Shown here one piece after another: positions 44,953-54,185 of a stretch of DNA of 55,485 nt. This DNA comes from Rhodoblastus acidophilus. Its GTDB lineage: Bacteria; Pseudomonadota; Alphaproteobacteria; Rhizobiales; Beijerinckiaceae. Numbering within the stretch: position 1 is the first letter of the stretch; each line of letters starts with the position of its first letter. The stretch spans positions 1 through 55,485 of the forward strand of contig NZ_WNKS01000024.1 in the NCBI RefSeq assembly GCF_009720655.1, written 5' to 3'. Position numbers and translations under genes: made by a program. The notes beneath the pieces are model-generated. The model did not search any database, was not told the origin of the DNA, and was given only the letters and a program-made list of their open reading frames with translations.

Positions 44953-46017
44953 CTACTCTTCCTTCGGCCGCCGCAAATCGTCCCGGAACAGCGACCATGC
45001 GGAGAAGAACAGGGTGGCGATCAGCGGCCCGATCACCAGCCCGTTCACCCCGAACGAGGCGAGACCGCCGATGGTGGCGACCAGCACGATGTAATCCGGC
45101 AGCCTGATCCCCTTGCCCACCAGCAGCGGCCGCAAGAAATTGTCCACGGCGGTATTGGCGACGCCGCAGACCACGGCGAGGACCACGCCATTGGCGACGG
45201 AGCCGGTCGCCATGAGATAGATCGCCGCCGGACCCCAGACCAGAGCGGCGCCGATCGCCGGCAACAGCGACAGCAGGGTCATCACCGCTGACCAGACCAG
45301 CACCGAGGGTATGCCGACCACCCAGAACATCAGGCCGCTGATCGCGCCCTGCACCATGGCGACGATGATGCTGCCGAGCACGGTCGACTTCGCCACCGCC
45401 GAGAATTTTTCAATAAAATGGTCGGTGTGCCGGCGCTCGAAGGGGCTGGCGCTCTTGATGGTTTCAATGACCTCGGAGCCGTCGCGGACGAAGAAGAACA
45501 GCAGGTAGAGCATCAACAGGATATTGACGAGCAGCATGGCCGTCCCCTGCCCGACGTTCAGCGCGCCGGTGGCGATGATCTGGCTCAACTGCCCGACCAG
45601 CGCGTTGATGCTCTGTTTCAGGTCGGACACGTCGACAAAATTGTTGTTGGCGAGGAGGTCGCGCAACGAGGCGGGGATCGCCGCCCAGACCTGCTCCAGG
45701 GTCTTGGCGGGGTCGAACTGGCGGTCTCGCGTGGCGACATAAAGGTTTGTCGCCTCCCGCGTCAGCGAGGCCAGGACAATTGAGGCGGGCAACAGCAGCA
45801 TGCACACGCAGGTCAGCACCGACAGCGCCGCGGCGGGCGTCCTGCGCCCGTTGAGCATGCGCAAAAAACCCTTGTTCGCGGAATTCACGACAATCGCCAA
45901 AATGGCGGCCCAGAGGATCGCGCCGTAAAACGGCAGCAGCAGCCAGGCGAAGACGGCGGTTGCGAAAACGACGACAAAGGAAAACGAAAGCTTCGCGCTC
46001 AGCGGTGTGGTGGCCAT
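44953..46017 (-). CDS. AI-2E-family permease
   Basis: A 354-residue membrane protein with about eight helices. LLLPFYGAILWAAILAIVVN, NILLMLYLLFFFVRDG and LSLLPAIGAALVWGPAAIYL match the AI-2E (PerM/YdiK) family, whose members export autoinducer-2 or act as Na+/H+ antiporters. IRLPDYIVLVATIGGLASFG and NGLVIGPLIATLF are the conserved C-terminal parts. Substrate unknown. Confidence 0.9.
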   Translation of the reverse strand: MATTPLSAKLSFSFVVVFATAVFAWLLLPFYGAILWAAILAIVVNSANKGFLRMLNGRRTPAAALSVLTCVCMLLLPASIVLASLTREATNLYVATRDRQFDPAKTLEQVWAAIPASLRDLLANNNFVDVSDLKQSINALVGQLSQIIATGALNVGQGTAMLLVNILLMLYLLFFFVRDGSEVIETIKSASPFERRHTDHFIEKFSAVAKSTVLGSIIVAMVQGAISGLMFWVVGIPSVLVWSAVMTLLSLLPAIGAALVWGPAAIYLMATGSVANGVVLAVVCGVANTAVDNFLRPLLVGKGIRLPDYIVLVATIGGLASFGVNGLVIGPLIATLFFSAWSLFRDDLRRPKEE

Positions 46018-46117
46018 AACCTGCTCATGTTCAGCCCCGAACGGGCGCCAGTCCTATAGTCATATATGCGGGCGAAACCCAGCGCGCGAGGCGCCGTTTC
46101 TCCGCGTGGAGATAACG

Positions 46118-46885
46118 TTACGCTTCGGGCGGATTCGAGGCGGATTCGTCGGCGCGCCGCAGCTGCTCCGCCTCCCGCGCCCGGCGCGCCGCAACCACGG
46201 CCACGTCCAGCGCCGGCGTCCAGCCGCAGGCGGCGAGCAGGACCTTCATGTGGTCGGGCGCGCAGGCCTCGACCTCAACGGCCGGCTTGTTGGCGGAAAT
46301 CGGGATGGAAATGGCGCGGGCGTGCAGGTGCAGGGTTTCGCCGGGCGCCGCCACGCCATAAACGGGATCGGCGAAAATCGGAAAGTTTTCCGACGCGCAA
46401 TGGACGCGCAGCTGGTGGGTCCGCCCGGTGAGCGGTTTGAGCTCCAGCCAGCAAAAATCGCCGCCGCGCCCCAAGACCCGCCAGCGGGTCTGCGCGGGCT
46501 GTCCCATCGGGTCCACCTTCATCCACCAGCCGCGCGTGGCGTCGAGCCGGCCGAGCGGCAGATCGATAAACCCTTCATCGTCGGCAGGCCCGCCCCGCAC
46601 CACGGCCCAGTAGGTTTTGGAAATGCGGCCCTGTTTGAACAGCTTCATCAGCTTTTCCAGCGCCTTGCGGTGGCGCCCGAGCACCAGGCAGCCGGAGGTG
46701 TCCTTGTCGAGCCGATGCGCCAGCGCCGGATCGCGCGGCAGGCCGAAGCGCAGATGCTTGAAGGAGTCTTCAAAGGACTCGCCGCCCTTGGGGCCACGAT
46801 GCACGGGCAAGCCGGCGGGCTTGTCCACCACCAGCACCAGCCCGTCGCGATAGAGCAGTCTGGTGGAAATCGCTTCGGGGGTCAT
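46118..46885 (-). CDS. RluA-type RNA pseudouridine synthase
   Basis: A 255-residue enzyme of the RluA/RluC/RluD family that isomerises uridine in rRNA or tRNA. The catalytic aspartate is Asp60 in AHRLDKDTSGCLVLGR. LLYRDGLVLVVDKPAGLPVH and PLTGRTHQLRVHCASENFPI are conserved. There is no N-terminal S4 domain, so it is the short RluA form. Target uridine unknown. The C-terminal about 40 residues are rich in A, R and E and probably variable. Confidence 0.92.
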   Translation of the reverse strand: MTPEAISTRLLYRDGLVLVVDKPAGLPVHRGPKGGESFEDSFKHLRFGLPRDPALAHRLDKDTSGCLVLGRHRKALEKLMKLFKQGRISKTYWAVVRGGPADDEGFIDLPLGRLDATRGWWMKVDPMGQPAQTRWRVLGRGGDFCWLELKPLTGRTHQLRVHCASENFPIFADPVYGVAAPGETLHLHARAISIPISANKPAVEVEACAPDHMKVLLAACGWTPALDVAVVAARRAREAEQLRRADESASNPPEA

Positions 46886-46988
46886 TTAGACGATGGTTCG
46901 GCGTTTAGGGATTGCGCGGCAGGCCATGCCCGCTTATCGCAGATAGCTCTTACGCTGAGAAGGGCTTCGCCTTGGGAGATTCTTGCGC

Positions 46989-48245
46989 ATGAGCGAAGAG
47001 CAGAAATCCACCTTCATGTCCCGCATGTTCGGCGTGCGCCCCAAGCCGGCCGACCAGCAGCCCGAACTTCAGCCCGAGCCCTCTCCCTCCTCCTTGCCGG
47101 AAACGCCGCAGCCCGTCCCGCCCCAGCCCGAGCCGACGCCGCCCCAGCCGGTCCCGCCCGCCCCCGTTCCCGCACCGACGCCCTCGCCGGTCGCGCCGCC
47201 CTCGCCGCCCTCGCCGCCCGAATATCCGCCGTCCATCGACCCGCAACCGACGCAGCCGCCCCTGGAGGCCCCCGTCCCCGCGGCGCCCGAAATTGCGCCG
47301 CCTTCCCCGCCCGAAATGGCCGAGAAAAAGAGCTGGTGGCGGCGGCTGCGCGAGGGCCTTTCGCGCTCCTCCTCCTCCATCGCCCAGGGCATTTCCGACA
47401 TTTTCACCAAACGAAAACTGTCGGTGGACACGCTGGAGGATTTGGAGGACGTGCTGGTGCGCGCCGACCTCGGCGTGACCGTCGCCTCCCGGATCGCCAA
47501 GACGGTGGGCAAGGGCCGCTATGACAAGCAGATCGCCCCGGACGAGGTCCGCGCCATCCTGGCGGAAGAAGTCGAGCGCGTGCTCGACCCCGTCGCCCTG
47601 CCGCTGGAGATCGACGAGACGAAAAAACCGTTCGTCATCCTTGTTGTCGGCGTCAACGGCTCCGGCAAGACCACGACCATCGGCAAGCTCGCCAAAAAGT
47701 TCACCGACGAGGGCAAGACCCTGTTGCTCGCCGCCGGCGACACCTTTCGGGCCGCCGCGATCGAACAGCTCAAAATCTGGGGCGCGCGCAACAACACCCC
47801 CGTCATCGCCCGCGAGCCCGGCGCCGACGCGGCGGGCCTGGCCTTCGACGCCATCAAGACGGCGCAGGAGCAGAACACTGACATTGTGCTGATGGACACG
47901 GCGGGACGCCTGCAAAACCGCACCGAACTGATGGCGGAACTCGACAAGATTGTCCGGGTCATGGCCAAGGTCGACCCGGAGGCGCCGCATGCGGTTCTGC
48001 TGGTGCTCGACGCCACCGTGGGCCAGAACGCCCTGAATCAGGTCGAGATTTTCGGACGGACGGCGGGCGTGACCGGACTGGTGATGACCAAGCTCGACGG
48101 CACCGCGCGCGGCGGCATCCTTGTTGCAATAGCGGAAAAATTCAGCCTTCCCGTGCATTTCATCGGCGTCGGCGAACAGGCCGACGACCTGGAGCCGTTC
48201 GCCGCCCGTGATTTCGCCCGCGCCATCGCGGGTTTTGACGAGTAA
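46989..48245 (+). CDS. ftsY: Signal recognition particle receptor FtsY
   Basis: A 418-residue SRP receptor. The N-terminal about 110 residues are a proline-rich, disordered linker ([20 protein letters not shown]) in place of the acidic A domain. The NG domain follows: [17 protein letters not shown] is G1, [13 protein letters not shown]2, [16 protein letters not shown]3 and [14 protein letters not shown]4. It receives ribosome-SRP complexes at the inner membrane. The ATG at 46989 is preferred to a TTG two codons upstream. yciB follows after 5 bp. Confidence 0.97.
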   Translation: MSEEQKSTFMSRMFGVRPKPADQQPELQPEPSPSSLPETPQPVPPQPEPTPPQPVPPAPVPAPTPSPVAPPSPPSPPEYPPSIDPQPTQPPLEAPVPAAPEIAPPSPPEMAEKKSWWRRLREGLSRSSSSIAQGISDIFTKRKLSVDTLEDLEDVLVRADLGVTVASRIAKTVGKGRYDKQIAPDEVRAILAEEVERVLDPVALPLEIDETKKPFVILVVGVNGSGKTTTIGKLAKKFTDEGKTLLLAAGDTFRAAAIEQLKIWGARNNTPVIAREPGADAAGLAFDAIKTAQEQNTDIVLMDTAGRLQNRTELMAELDKIVRVMAKVDPEAPHAVLLVLDATVGQNALNQVEIFGRTAGVTGLVMTKLDGTARGGILVAIAEKFSLPVHFIGVGEQADDLEPFAARDFARAIAGFDE

Positions 48246-48250
48246 ACAGA

Positions 48251-48889
48251 ATGTCAGCCAACAAGAGAATCAATCCGCTGCTGAAATTCGCGCTGGAGTT
48301 GGGGCCGCTGGTCCTGTTCTTCCTCGCCAATTCGAAACCCGCCCTGTTTTCCTGGCTGGTCGCGCCCGCCCTGCCCGCCGGACTGCCGGCGGAACAGATC
48401 GCGATCCTGACCTCGACCGCCGTGTTGATGGCGTCCGTCGTGGTCGCCCTGGCGGCCTCCTGGGTCCTGACAAAACATTGGCCGATCATGCCGCTGGTGA
48501 CGGCGGTCGCCGTGCTGTTCTTCGGCGGGCTGACCTTTGTCTTTCAGGACAAGACCTTTATTCAGCTGAAGCCGACCGTCGTGAATCTGCTGTTCGGCTG
48601 CGCCCTGCTGATCGGGCTGGCGTTCGAAAAGTTGCTGCTGCCCATCGCGCTCGACAGCGTGCTGCACCTCGACGAGGAGGGGTGGAAAAAGCTCACCCTA
48701 CGCTGGGGCGTGTTCTTTTTCGTGCTGGCAGGTCTGAACGAAGCGGTGCGCCTGACTCAGAGCTGGGATGTCTGGACCGGCTTCAAGAGTTTCGGGATCA
48801 TGCCGCTCACGCTCATCTTCGCCCTCGCCCAGACCCCGCTCATCATGAAACACGAGATCAAGGCGGAGGACGAAAAGGAGCATTTTTGA
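48251..48889 (+). CDS. yciB: Inner-membrane spanning protein YciB/IspZ family
   Basis: A 212-residue septation-protein-A family member with five or six helices. NPLLKFALELGPLVLFFLAN, VFQDKTFIQLKPTVVNLLFG and LTLRWGVFFFVLAGLNEAVR are conserved, and PLIMKHEIKA closes the family domain. It links cell division and envelope stability in enteric bacteria. In alphaproteobacteria it commonly follows ftsY, as here. Confidence 0.94.
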   Translation: MSANKRINPLLKFALELGPLVLFFLANSKPALFSWLVAPALPAGLPAEQIAILTSTAVLMASVVVALAASWVLTKHWPIMPLVTAVAVLFFGGLTFVFQDKTFIQLKPTVVNLLFGCALLIGLAFEKLLLPIALDSVLHLDEEGWKKLTLRWGVFFFVLAGLNEAVRLTQSWDVWTGFKSFGIMPLTLIFALAQTPLIMKHEIKAEDEKEHF

Positions 48890-49123
48890 TCGTGAGGCGG
48901 CGGAAACGCCGGCCCTGAGGGCGGCGCGTATGTCCTGGGGCGCGTCAACAACCCGATTCGACATGCTCCATTTCGAGCAGCGCAATATTCAGGTCCTCCG
49001 CCGTTTCGGCGGGGCAATTGGACGGCCGAAGCGCGAACGGGACGCACGCGGCGCGCTCCCGGCTTCACAGGCCAGAGCTTAACCTATACAGAGATTATAA
49101 GAATTTCGATGAGGTGACATGCC

Positions 49124-50206
49124 TTGAGCAGCCGATCGCAAGCCCTGCTCTCAGCCTCGCGCTCTCTCCTGACCGCATGCGCGACGCAGACCTCTGTTGC
49201 GCCGGCGATGCGAGCGATTTCCGACGCCATGGGCGCTTCGCTCATCTATCTCTGCCGTTTCGCCCATCAGCGCCCCTATATTTTCGCGCCGCCGGACGAG
49301 CGCGCCACCGCCTTTCTTTCGAACAAGACGCCGCCGATGTCGCAGCTCCATGTTCTCCTCGAATCCGGCAAATCAGGCTTTTCCCACACCTTGGATTCCG
49401 ACTGGCTCCAGCAGGCCAATCGGGATCCGTTCTACAATGAATTCATGCGCCCGAACGAACTGACCCAACGCTATGCGACGCCGGTCCTGAACATCAGCAA
49501 CGCGCCGCTGGCTTTGAACATCATTCGCGACCCCCGCCTGCGTCCATATGACGATGGCGAACTGTCCGAATTCGCCACGGTCATTCCGCACCTGCAGGCG
49601 ACCGTGCTGGTGGCGCAGGAGTTCACGCGGCTGCGCGCCGAAGTGCAGGCGGCGCCTTATGAACGCCGTGGCGAAGCGGTGTTCCGCCTCGACTACGACG
49701 GGGCGGTGATGGGCATGAACGCCGCGGCGGAACAGGCCCTGAAGGGGCCGCTTCGCCTGGTCAACGGACGCCTGACCTCGGCCTCGCCGCTGGACCAGAA
49801 GCGCGTGGAACAGGCGATCGGCCGCGCCATTCGCGACCTTCGTCCGGCGATGGAGCGGATCGACGATGGCCAGGGCGCCGCGCGGTACCTGCTGGTGGCG
49901 ATGCCCGTCGAGGGCGACGCGCGCGACATTTTCTGTTCGGCCAGCGCGATCGTGGCGCTGGTCGACACGGCGCGCCGGCTCGACCTGAGCGAAGCCTTGC
50001 TCTGCGGACTGCGCTCCGCCTTCGGCGCCACCCAACGCGAATCCCAGGTGGCCGCCCTGATCGCCACCGGGCTCAACGTGGAGGCCGTCGCCGGGCGCCT
50101 GCAAATCGGCCAGGGAACGGTCCGGACCCATTTGAAGATGGCGATGCAGAAAATGAACGTGCGCAGCCAGACGGAACTCGCGGCCCTGATTGCACGACTG
50201 TCATAA
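49124..50206 (+). CDS. LuxR-type transcriptional regulator
   Basis: A 360-residue protein. A long N-terminal region (about 1-290) of mixed helices and strands probably includes a PAS/GAF-like sensor (FRLDYDGAVMGMNAAAEQAL). The C-terminal helix-turn-helix is FGATQRESQVAALIATGLNV, then GRLQIGQGTVRTHLKMAMQK and RSQTELAALIARL. It has the same layout as the regulator at 50354-51463. The TTG at 49124 is used because GAGGTGA lies upstream and no ATG in frame is nearby; the start is uncertain. Signal and targets unknown. Confidence 0.85.
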   Translation: MSSRSQALLSASRSLLTACATQTSVAPAMRAISDAMGASLIYLCRFAHQRPYIFAPPDERATAFLSNKTPPMSQLHVLLESGKSGFSHTLDSDWLQQANRDPFYNEFMRPNELTQRYATPVLNISNAPLALNIIRDPRLRPYDDGELSEFATVIPHLQATVLVAQEFTRLRAEVQAAPYERRGEAVFRLDYDGAVMGMNAAAEQALKGPLRLVNGRLTSASPLDQKRVEQAIGRAIRDLRPAMERIDDGQGAARYLLVAMPVEGDARDIFCSASAIVALVDTARRLDLSEALLCGLRSAFGATQRESQVAALIATGLNVEAVAGRLQIGQGTVRTHLKMAMQKMNVRSQTELAALIARLS

Positions 50207-50251
50207 GCAAGGCGTTTTGTTCCGCCTTGGCTTCGATCGTCGATCAGGGAC

Positions 50252-50356
50252 CTAGAGCTTTTTCACGTTTCATGGAAACGTGAAAAAGCTCTAGATTCTT
50301 GTTTCGACGCATTTTCTTCACGCGAACCAGCATCCGCTTCGCTTGAAAATGCTCTA
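50252..50356. repeat. Dispersed intergenic repeat, copy 2
   Basis: Nearly identical to 9131-9237, with the same long palindrome (CTAGAGCTTTTTCACG ... CGTGAAAAAGCTCTAG) at its left and the same GCTTGAAAATGCTCTA end. It sits between the convergent ends of two LuxR-type genes; its last bases supply the stop codon of the right-hand gene. Confidence 0.85.
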
Positions 50357-51463
50357 AAGCACCGCCCCACGCAGAAGCAGGGCCAGTTCCGCCTGCCGCG
50401 ACGTCCCGGTTTTCGCAAAAACCCCCTTCATGTGGGTGCGCACCGTATCGACGCCCACGCCTTGCTGACGGGCGATGTCGGCCGGCTGCGCCCCGGCGGC
50501 GATGGCCTGGGCCACCCGCGCTTCCGAGGGAGTGAGATCGAAAAGCCCCTGGATCAGCGCCGCCTGTGGCGAGGCCCAGGCCGCAAGTTCGGTGATGACC
50601 AGCATGCAACTGGCGGCAGAAAACACATCCGCGGCCCTGCGCTTGATCGGGACGACATGGGCGACCATGGGCGAGCGCCCCTCCTGAGCGGCAATCGGCA
50701 GCGACTGAACCTGGTCGGCGACCAGATGCCCGCGCCGCAGCCGCGCAAGGATTTGCTCGAACTGCGCGTCGGCGCGCGGGTCCGCGAAAGCGACGCGAGC
50801 AAGGCGGTCCTGCACCACGCCGGGAATCAAGGGCGAGAACAGATCGTTGGCGACCAAAAGCTTGCTGCTGTGCCCCAAGACCGCCGCCGGCAGGCCGATG
50901 GCGCGCATGGTCTCGGCGGCGACGCGCGCCTTTTCCAGGCCCAGCCGCCCCGCGATCAGCGCCGCCCGCTGCAAGTGCGCGGCGATCCGGTTGAAGGCGT
51001 CGAGCGTTGCCGCCTCGTAGGGGCCGGTCTCGACGCTGCGCTCCCAGCTGAAGGCGATCACGTCGCCGCTGGGCACGGGCGCGGCCAGCGCCGCGCAAAT
51101 CCCGCATCCCACGCCGCGCAGATAGTCGTAGCTCGGGTCGGCGTCGATCTCCTGCTGGGAGAAGAGATCGAGATCGGTGAAGAAGCCGCGCAACATCCGG
51201 TCGAGGCCGCGCTGACGCCGCTGGTTGCGCTCGCTCCACCCGGTCGTGAGAAAATCCTGGAACAGCGGCGCGAAGGCCGGCGAGGCGGTCCAGCCCTGAT
51301 AATGCATGTTGGCCGTGAACAACACGCCGCCGACCGAACGCGCCGGAGTCGAAATGGCTTCCAGGACGTCGGGCCAGGCTTCGGGAACTATGGCGGCTTC
51401 GTAGATGCGGTCGATAAAGGAATCGGGATCGAACATTTCAGCTTCAAATATCGACCCGCCCAT
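50354..51463 (-). CDS. LuxR-type transcriptional regulator
   Basis: A 369-residue protein with the same plan as the regulator at 49124-50206. The N-terminal about 300 residues form a sensor-like region (MFDPDSFIDRIYEAAIVPE, NMHYQGWTASPAFAPLFQD). The helix-turn-helix is FDLTPSEARVAQAIAAGAQP, then DIARQQGVGVDTVRTHMKGV and SRQAELALLLRGAVL. The stop codon lies in the dispersed repeat, so the original C-terminus may have been trimmed slightly by the repeat. Signal unknown. Confidence 0.87.
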   Translation of the reverse strand: MGGSIFEAEMFDPDSFIDRIYEAAIVPEAWPDVLEAISTPARSVGGVLFTANMHYQGWTASPAFAPLFQDFLTTGWSERNQRRQRGLDRMLRGFFTDLDLFSQQEIDADPSYDYLRGVGCGICAALAAPVPSGDVIAFSWERSVETGPYEAATLDAFNRIAAHLQRAALIAGRLGLEKARVAAETMRAIGLPAAVLGHSSKLLVANDLFSPLIPGVVQDRLARVAFADPRADAQFEQILARLRRGHLVADQVQSLPIAAQEGRSPMVAHVVPIKRRAADVFSAASCMLVITELAAWASPQAALIQGLFDLTPSEARVAQAIAAGAQPADIARQQGVGVDTVRTHMKGVFAKTGTSRQAELALLLRGAVL

Positions 51464-51526
51464 GGCGGAGCGATCCGTTAGGTTGCGTGCAACTCTAACG
51501 AAGGACGCCGAAAAGTCTATTCAGAC

Positions 51527-51805
51527 CTACCTCATCTGCGGAACGCCGAAAAACGCATCGAAAACGCCGGGCATCACGCCTTCATCGAGTCGAGGGCTTT
51601 CCGGGATGTCGAAATGGATGCCCGTCTCGACTTCGTAGATCGAGAAGTCCCCTTTCGGCTCGACCCTGAGCAGATCCCATGCGCGGCGTTCCGCTGCCGC
51701 GAAGGTCGGCAGGGCCTCGCGCGGGTAGCCGCCGACGCAGACCATGTAATTGCCCGGCGCCTTCTCGCGCGCCAACCTGGTCCCGAACTCAAGGAAATCG
51801 CGCAT
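51527..51805 (-). CDS. Small protein of unknown function
   Basis: A 92-residue protein that I do not recognise. It reads as a soluble mixed alpha/beta protein (MRDFLEFGTRLAREKAPGN, YMVCVGGYPREALPTF, DFSIYEVETGIHFDIPES). GAGGTGGGG precedes the ATG at 51805 and codon use is typical of the genome, so it is likely real. It stands 63 bp upstream of the LuxR-type gene on the same strand, in reverse order (its stop is before that gene's start would be read). Confidence 0.6.
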   Translation of the reverse strand: MRDFLEFGTRLAREKAPGNYMVCVGGYPREALPTFAAAERRAWDLLRVEPKGDFSIYEVETGIHFDIPESPRLDEGVMPGVFDAFFGVPQMR

Positions 51806-52281
51806 GCCCCACCTCGTCCGCGATCAGACACATTCGCCTTCTCTAATCATGTGACAAAGCCCGACGCTTCACCCAAATGGGGTAAGTCATCGGCGTTCAG
51901 AAGTGGCGATACATAATCCGGCGAGACTGACGCTTTTGGGCCACACCAACGTCGGCGGATTTTGCCAGCGCGTCCAAACGGAAGCTCCCTCGTTCAAAAT
52001 TTGTAGCCTGTTGATTCCGCTTGATGGGAGCGGATTGTCCTCGGGGCCGTCGACATCGTGGCCATTGACATTGATCTTGAAGATCCGGCGCGCGCCGGGG
52101 GAAGGCCGTTCATTCCGGCGCCGACGCATGCGGTTCCCGGTGTTGCGCTCCGTATAAGCCGCAATCGCCCGGGCCTTCCGGCGGCCGCGCCCTCGTCGCC
52201 CCGACCGGCGTGGCCCGGGACGAGATCGCTTGGGCTGGCCGGCGCGGGCCGGACAGATCGCCGATGCGCTGACGCCCCGGT
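51806..52281. other. Decayed intergenic region with a gene remnant
   Basis: About 476 bp between the small unknown gene and the MCP stop. It contains the 2Fe-2S subunit remnant near 52030-52090. An open frame on the minus strand spans most of it but only that short piece resembles a known protein; the rest of its predicted sequence looks arbitrary. Confidence 0.5.
52030..52090 (-). pseudogene. Remnant of a 2Fe-2S oxidoreductase subunit
   Basis: The minus strand reads IFKINVNGHDVDGPEDNPL, close to the N-terminus of the small [2Fe-2S] subunit of isoquinoline 1-oxidoreductase/CO-dehydrogenase-type enzymes (pattern FxINVNGxxxxVDxPEDTPLL). It breaks off where the family continues LLWVLRDxLGLTGTKFGCG; none of the cluster cysteines remain. 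It is about 20 codons, so the call rests on one short match. Confidence 0.4.
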
Positions 52282-53610
52282 TCACGCGGCTTGCGTTGTC
52301 CGCCCGGTCGCCACTTCGCGCGCCATCAAGAGAAAATCGGCGACGGATCCATTGAGGCGTCCGACTTCCTCCGCGAGCGAGGCGGACATTTTGGCGACAT
52401 TGTCGGCGGTCCGCCCGCTGTCATTGGCGACATCGGTCACCGCCGCGGCATCGCTGGAGACGGCCACGGTCGCGTCGGTCACCGATTGCATGGTGCGCGC
52501 GATCTCTTGTGTCGCCAGGGTCTGCTGCTCCGTGGACGCCGAGATCGCCGTGGCGATCTCCACGACTTCCGAGGTCGTCCTGCCCATCTCCTCGATCGAA
52601 TTCAGGCCGCGATCCGATTTCGCCTGGATGTCGGCGATTTGCGTCCTGATCTTTTCGGTGGCCTCGGCGGTCTGAGCCGCCAGCATCTTCACCTCGGTGG
52701 CGACCACGCCGAAGCCGCGACCATGTTCGCCGGCGCGCACCGCCTCGATATTAGCGTTAAGGGCGAGGGTGCGCGTCTGCCCGGAAATGCTGGCGATCAG
52801 GTCCACCATCGCGCCGATTTCATCGATGGACGCGGCGAGCGTGGTCATCGCCTCGCCGGCGAGCGCCGATTGGCTCTGCGCCGAGCGCGACACGTCGAGC
52901 GCGCGGCGCGTCTGCGCGGCGATCTCGCTGGCCGAAGCCGTCAGCTCCTCCGAGGCGGACGAGACCGTCGCGACGCTCGCCGAGGTCTGGCCGGCCTGAT
53001 GCGTGATGGCGCCGGAGCGATGACGCGTGTCGGCGACGGCGGACTTCATCGCCTTGGCCGCGCCATCGAGCACATCGACCTCCCTCGACAGGACGCCGGA
53101 AATGGCGCCGACCGTGCGCTCGAACGCGCCGATCATTTGCGAAAAACTGTTCAACCTGTCGTGGATGACCGCGACCGCCTCGTTCATCGTCTGCGCGCCG
53201 CGCGCAAAAGTGCCGCCAAGACCGCGTCGGACGATGCGGCGATGGAATTCGCCGTCGCGCACGCAAGCGAGCGTCGCCGTGGCCTCGCGCACAAAGGCGT
53301 CGACGAGGTCCAGCGCGCGGTTCAGGTCGTCGGTCAGCGCCCCGATTTCGCCGCCTTCGCCGATGAGGACGAGACGAGGCTCCAGATCGCCGCTGGCGGC
53401 GGCGGCCAGAACGGCGCGGATCGCCTTGATCGTGGAATGGCAATGCCCCAGGCGGACCACGGTCAGGATCGCGGCGATTCCGGCGCCGGCGAACAGGCCC
53501 GCGCAAAGCCATTCGCCCGACAGGATGGAGAAGAGCGCGCCCGCCGTCGTCAGGCCGGCGCTCAGCCAGGCGAGCGCCTTAGCTTGCGAGAGAGAAGACG
53601 AATTGGTCAT
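52282..53610 (-). CDS. Methyl-accepting chemotaxis protein without periplasmic sensor domain
   Basis: A 442-residue receptor. Two closely spaced membrane segments lie at about 12-30 and 33-52 (LAWLSAGLTTAGALFSILSG, LCAGLFAGAGIAAILTVVRL) with almost no periplasmic loop, then a HAMP-like region. The signalling hairpin is ALNANIEAVRAGEHGRGFGV and VVATEVKMLAAQTAEATEKI. Lacking its own sensor, it probably receives input from the PAS protein encoded just upstream (32-bp overlap). Together they equal a split Aer-like aerotaxis receptor. Confidence 0.92.
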   Translation of the reverse strand: MTNSSSLSQAKALAWLSAGLTTAGALFSILSGEWLCAGLFAGAGIAAILTVVRLGHCHSTIKAIRAVLAAAASGDLEPRLVLIGEGGEIGALTDDLNRALDLVDAFVREATATLACVRDGEFHRRIVRRGLGGTFARGAQTMNEAVAVIHDRLNSFSQMIGAFERTVGAISGVLSREVDVLDGAAKAMKSAVADTRHRSGAITHQAGQTSASVATVSSASEELTASASEIAAQTRRALDVSRSAQSQSALAGEAMTTLAASIDEIGAMVDLIASISGQTRTLALNANIEAVRAGEHGRGFGVVATEVKMLAAQTAEATEKIRTQIADIQAKSDRGLNSIEEMGRTTSEVVEIATAISASTEQQTLATQEIARTMQSVTDATVAVSSDAAAVTDVANDSGRTADNVAKMSASLAEEVGRLNGSVADFLLMAREVATGRTTQAA

Positions 53611-54169
53611 AGGTCATTCCAGCTTGCGCGAGGATCGATTTCAGATGGGCGCAGGATCGCGCGAGCCCCTCGGCCCGGCTGGCGTCGCCATCTTCGATGC
53701 CCTTGAGGGTCCGATAGATCGGCTCGATTTTTTGGACCGCGGCCCGGTCGGGAACGCGGCGGTTCGAGTGAAAGCCGAGAATTTGGCCATTGGCGCCGAA
53801 GGTTGGCGTCACATGGGCATGCACCCAGTAATGATCGCCGTTCGCCGCGAGATTGACGACATAGGCGAAGATTTCCCTCCCGGCGTTGAGGCGCTCCCAC
53901 ATCAGCGCGAACACGGCGCGCGGCATGTCCGGATGCCGGAGGATCGAATGGGGCGCGCCGATGACTTCACGCTCGCTCAGGCCGACCATGTCGAGAAAGA
54001 CCCTGTTCGCGTAGGTCATGACGCCCTTGGCGTCCGTCTTGGAGACGATGATGTCGGTCTCGGCGAAGCTGCGCTCGACGCCTGTCGGAGCGACCCGCGA
54101 GAGCAGTTTCTGTTTGATGGGCCCCGAAGGTTTTCGAAGAATGGCCGGCACGAATTCGATCCTTGACAT
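53579..54169 (-). CDS. Aer-like PAS-domain protein
   Basis: A 196-residue soluble protein with a single PAS domain at about 35-140: ETDIIVSKTDAKGVMTYANR, the HSILRHPDMPRAVFALMW helix and NGDHYWVHAHVTPTF are hallmark Aer-type PAS sequence, which binds FAD or heme and senses redox or oxygen. The C-terminal helical part (about 145-196) may dock onto the MCP. The end overlaps the MCP start by 32 bp, so both are translated from one transcript. Confidence 0.9.
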   Translation of the reverse strand: MSRIEFVPAILRKPSGPIKQKLLSRVAPTGVERSFAETDIIVSKTDAKGVMTYANRVFLDMVGLSEREVIGAPHSILRHPDMPRAVFALMWERLNAGREIFAYVVNLAANGDHYWVHAHVTPTFGANGQILGFHSNRRVPDRAAVQKIEPIYRTLKGIEDGDASRAEGLARSCAHLKSILAQAGMTYDQFVFSLAS

Positions 54170-54185
54170 TGATATCGAGCCGGGG

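Noticed and set aside
50252-50294. parS site inside the dispersed repeat (TTTCACG...CGTGAAA)
   Set aside because: The half-sites are spaced too far apart for parS and the palindrome is part of the repeat's hairpin.
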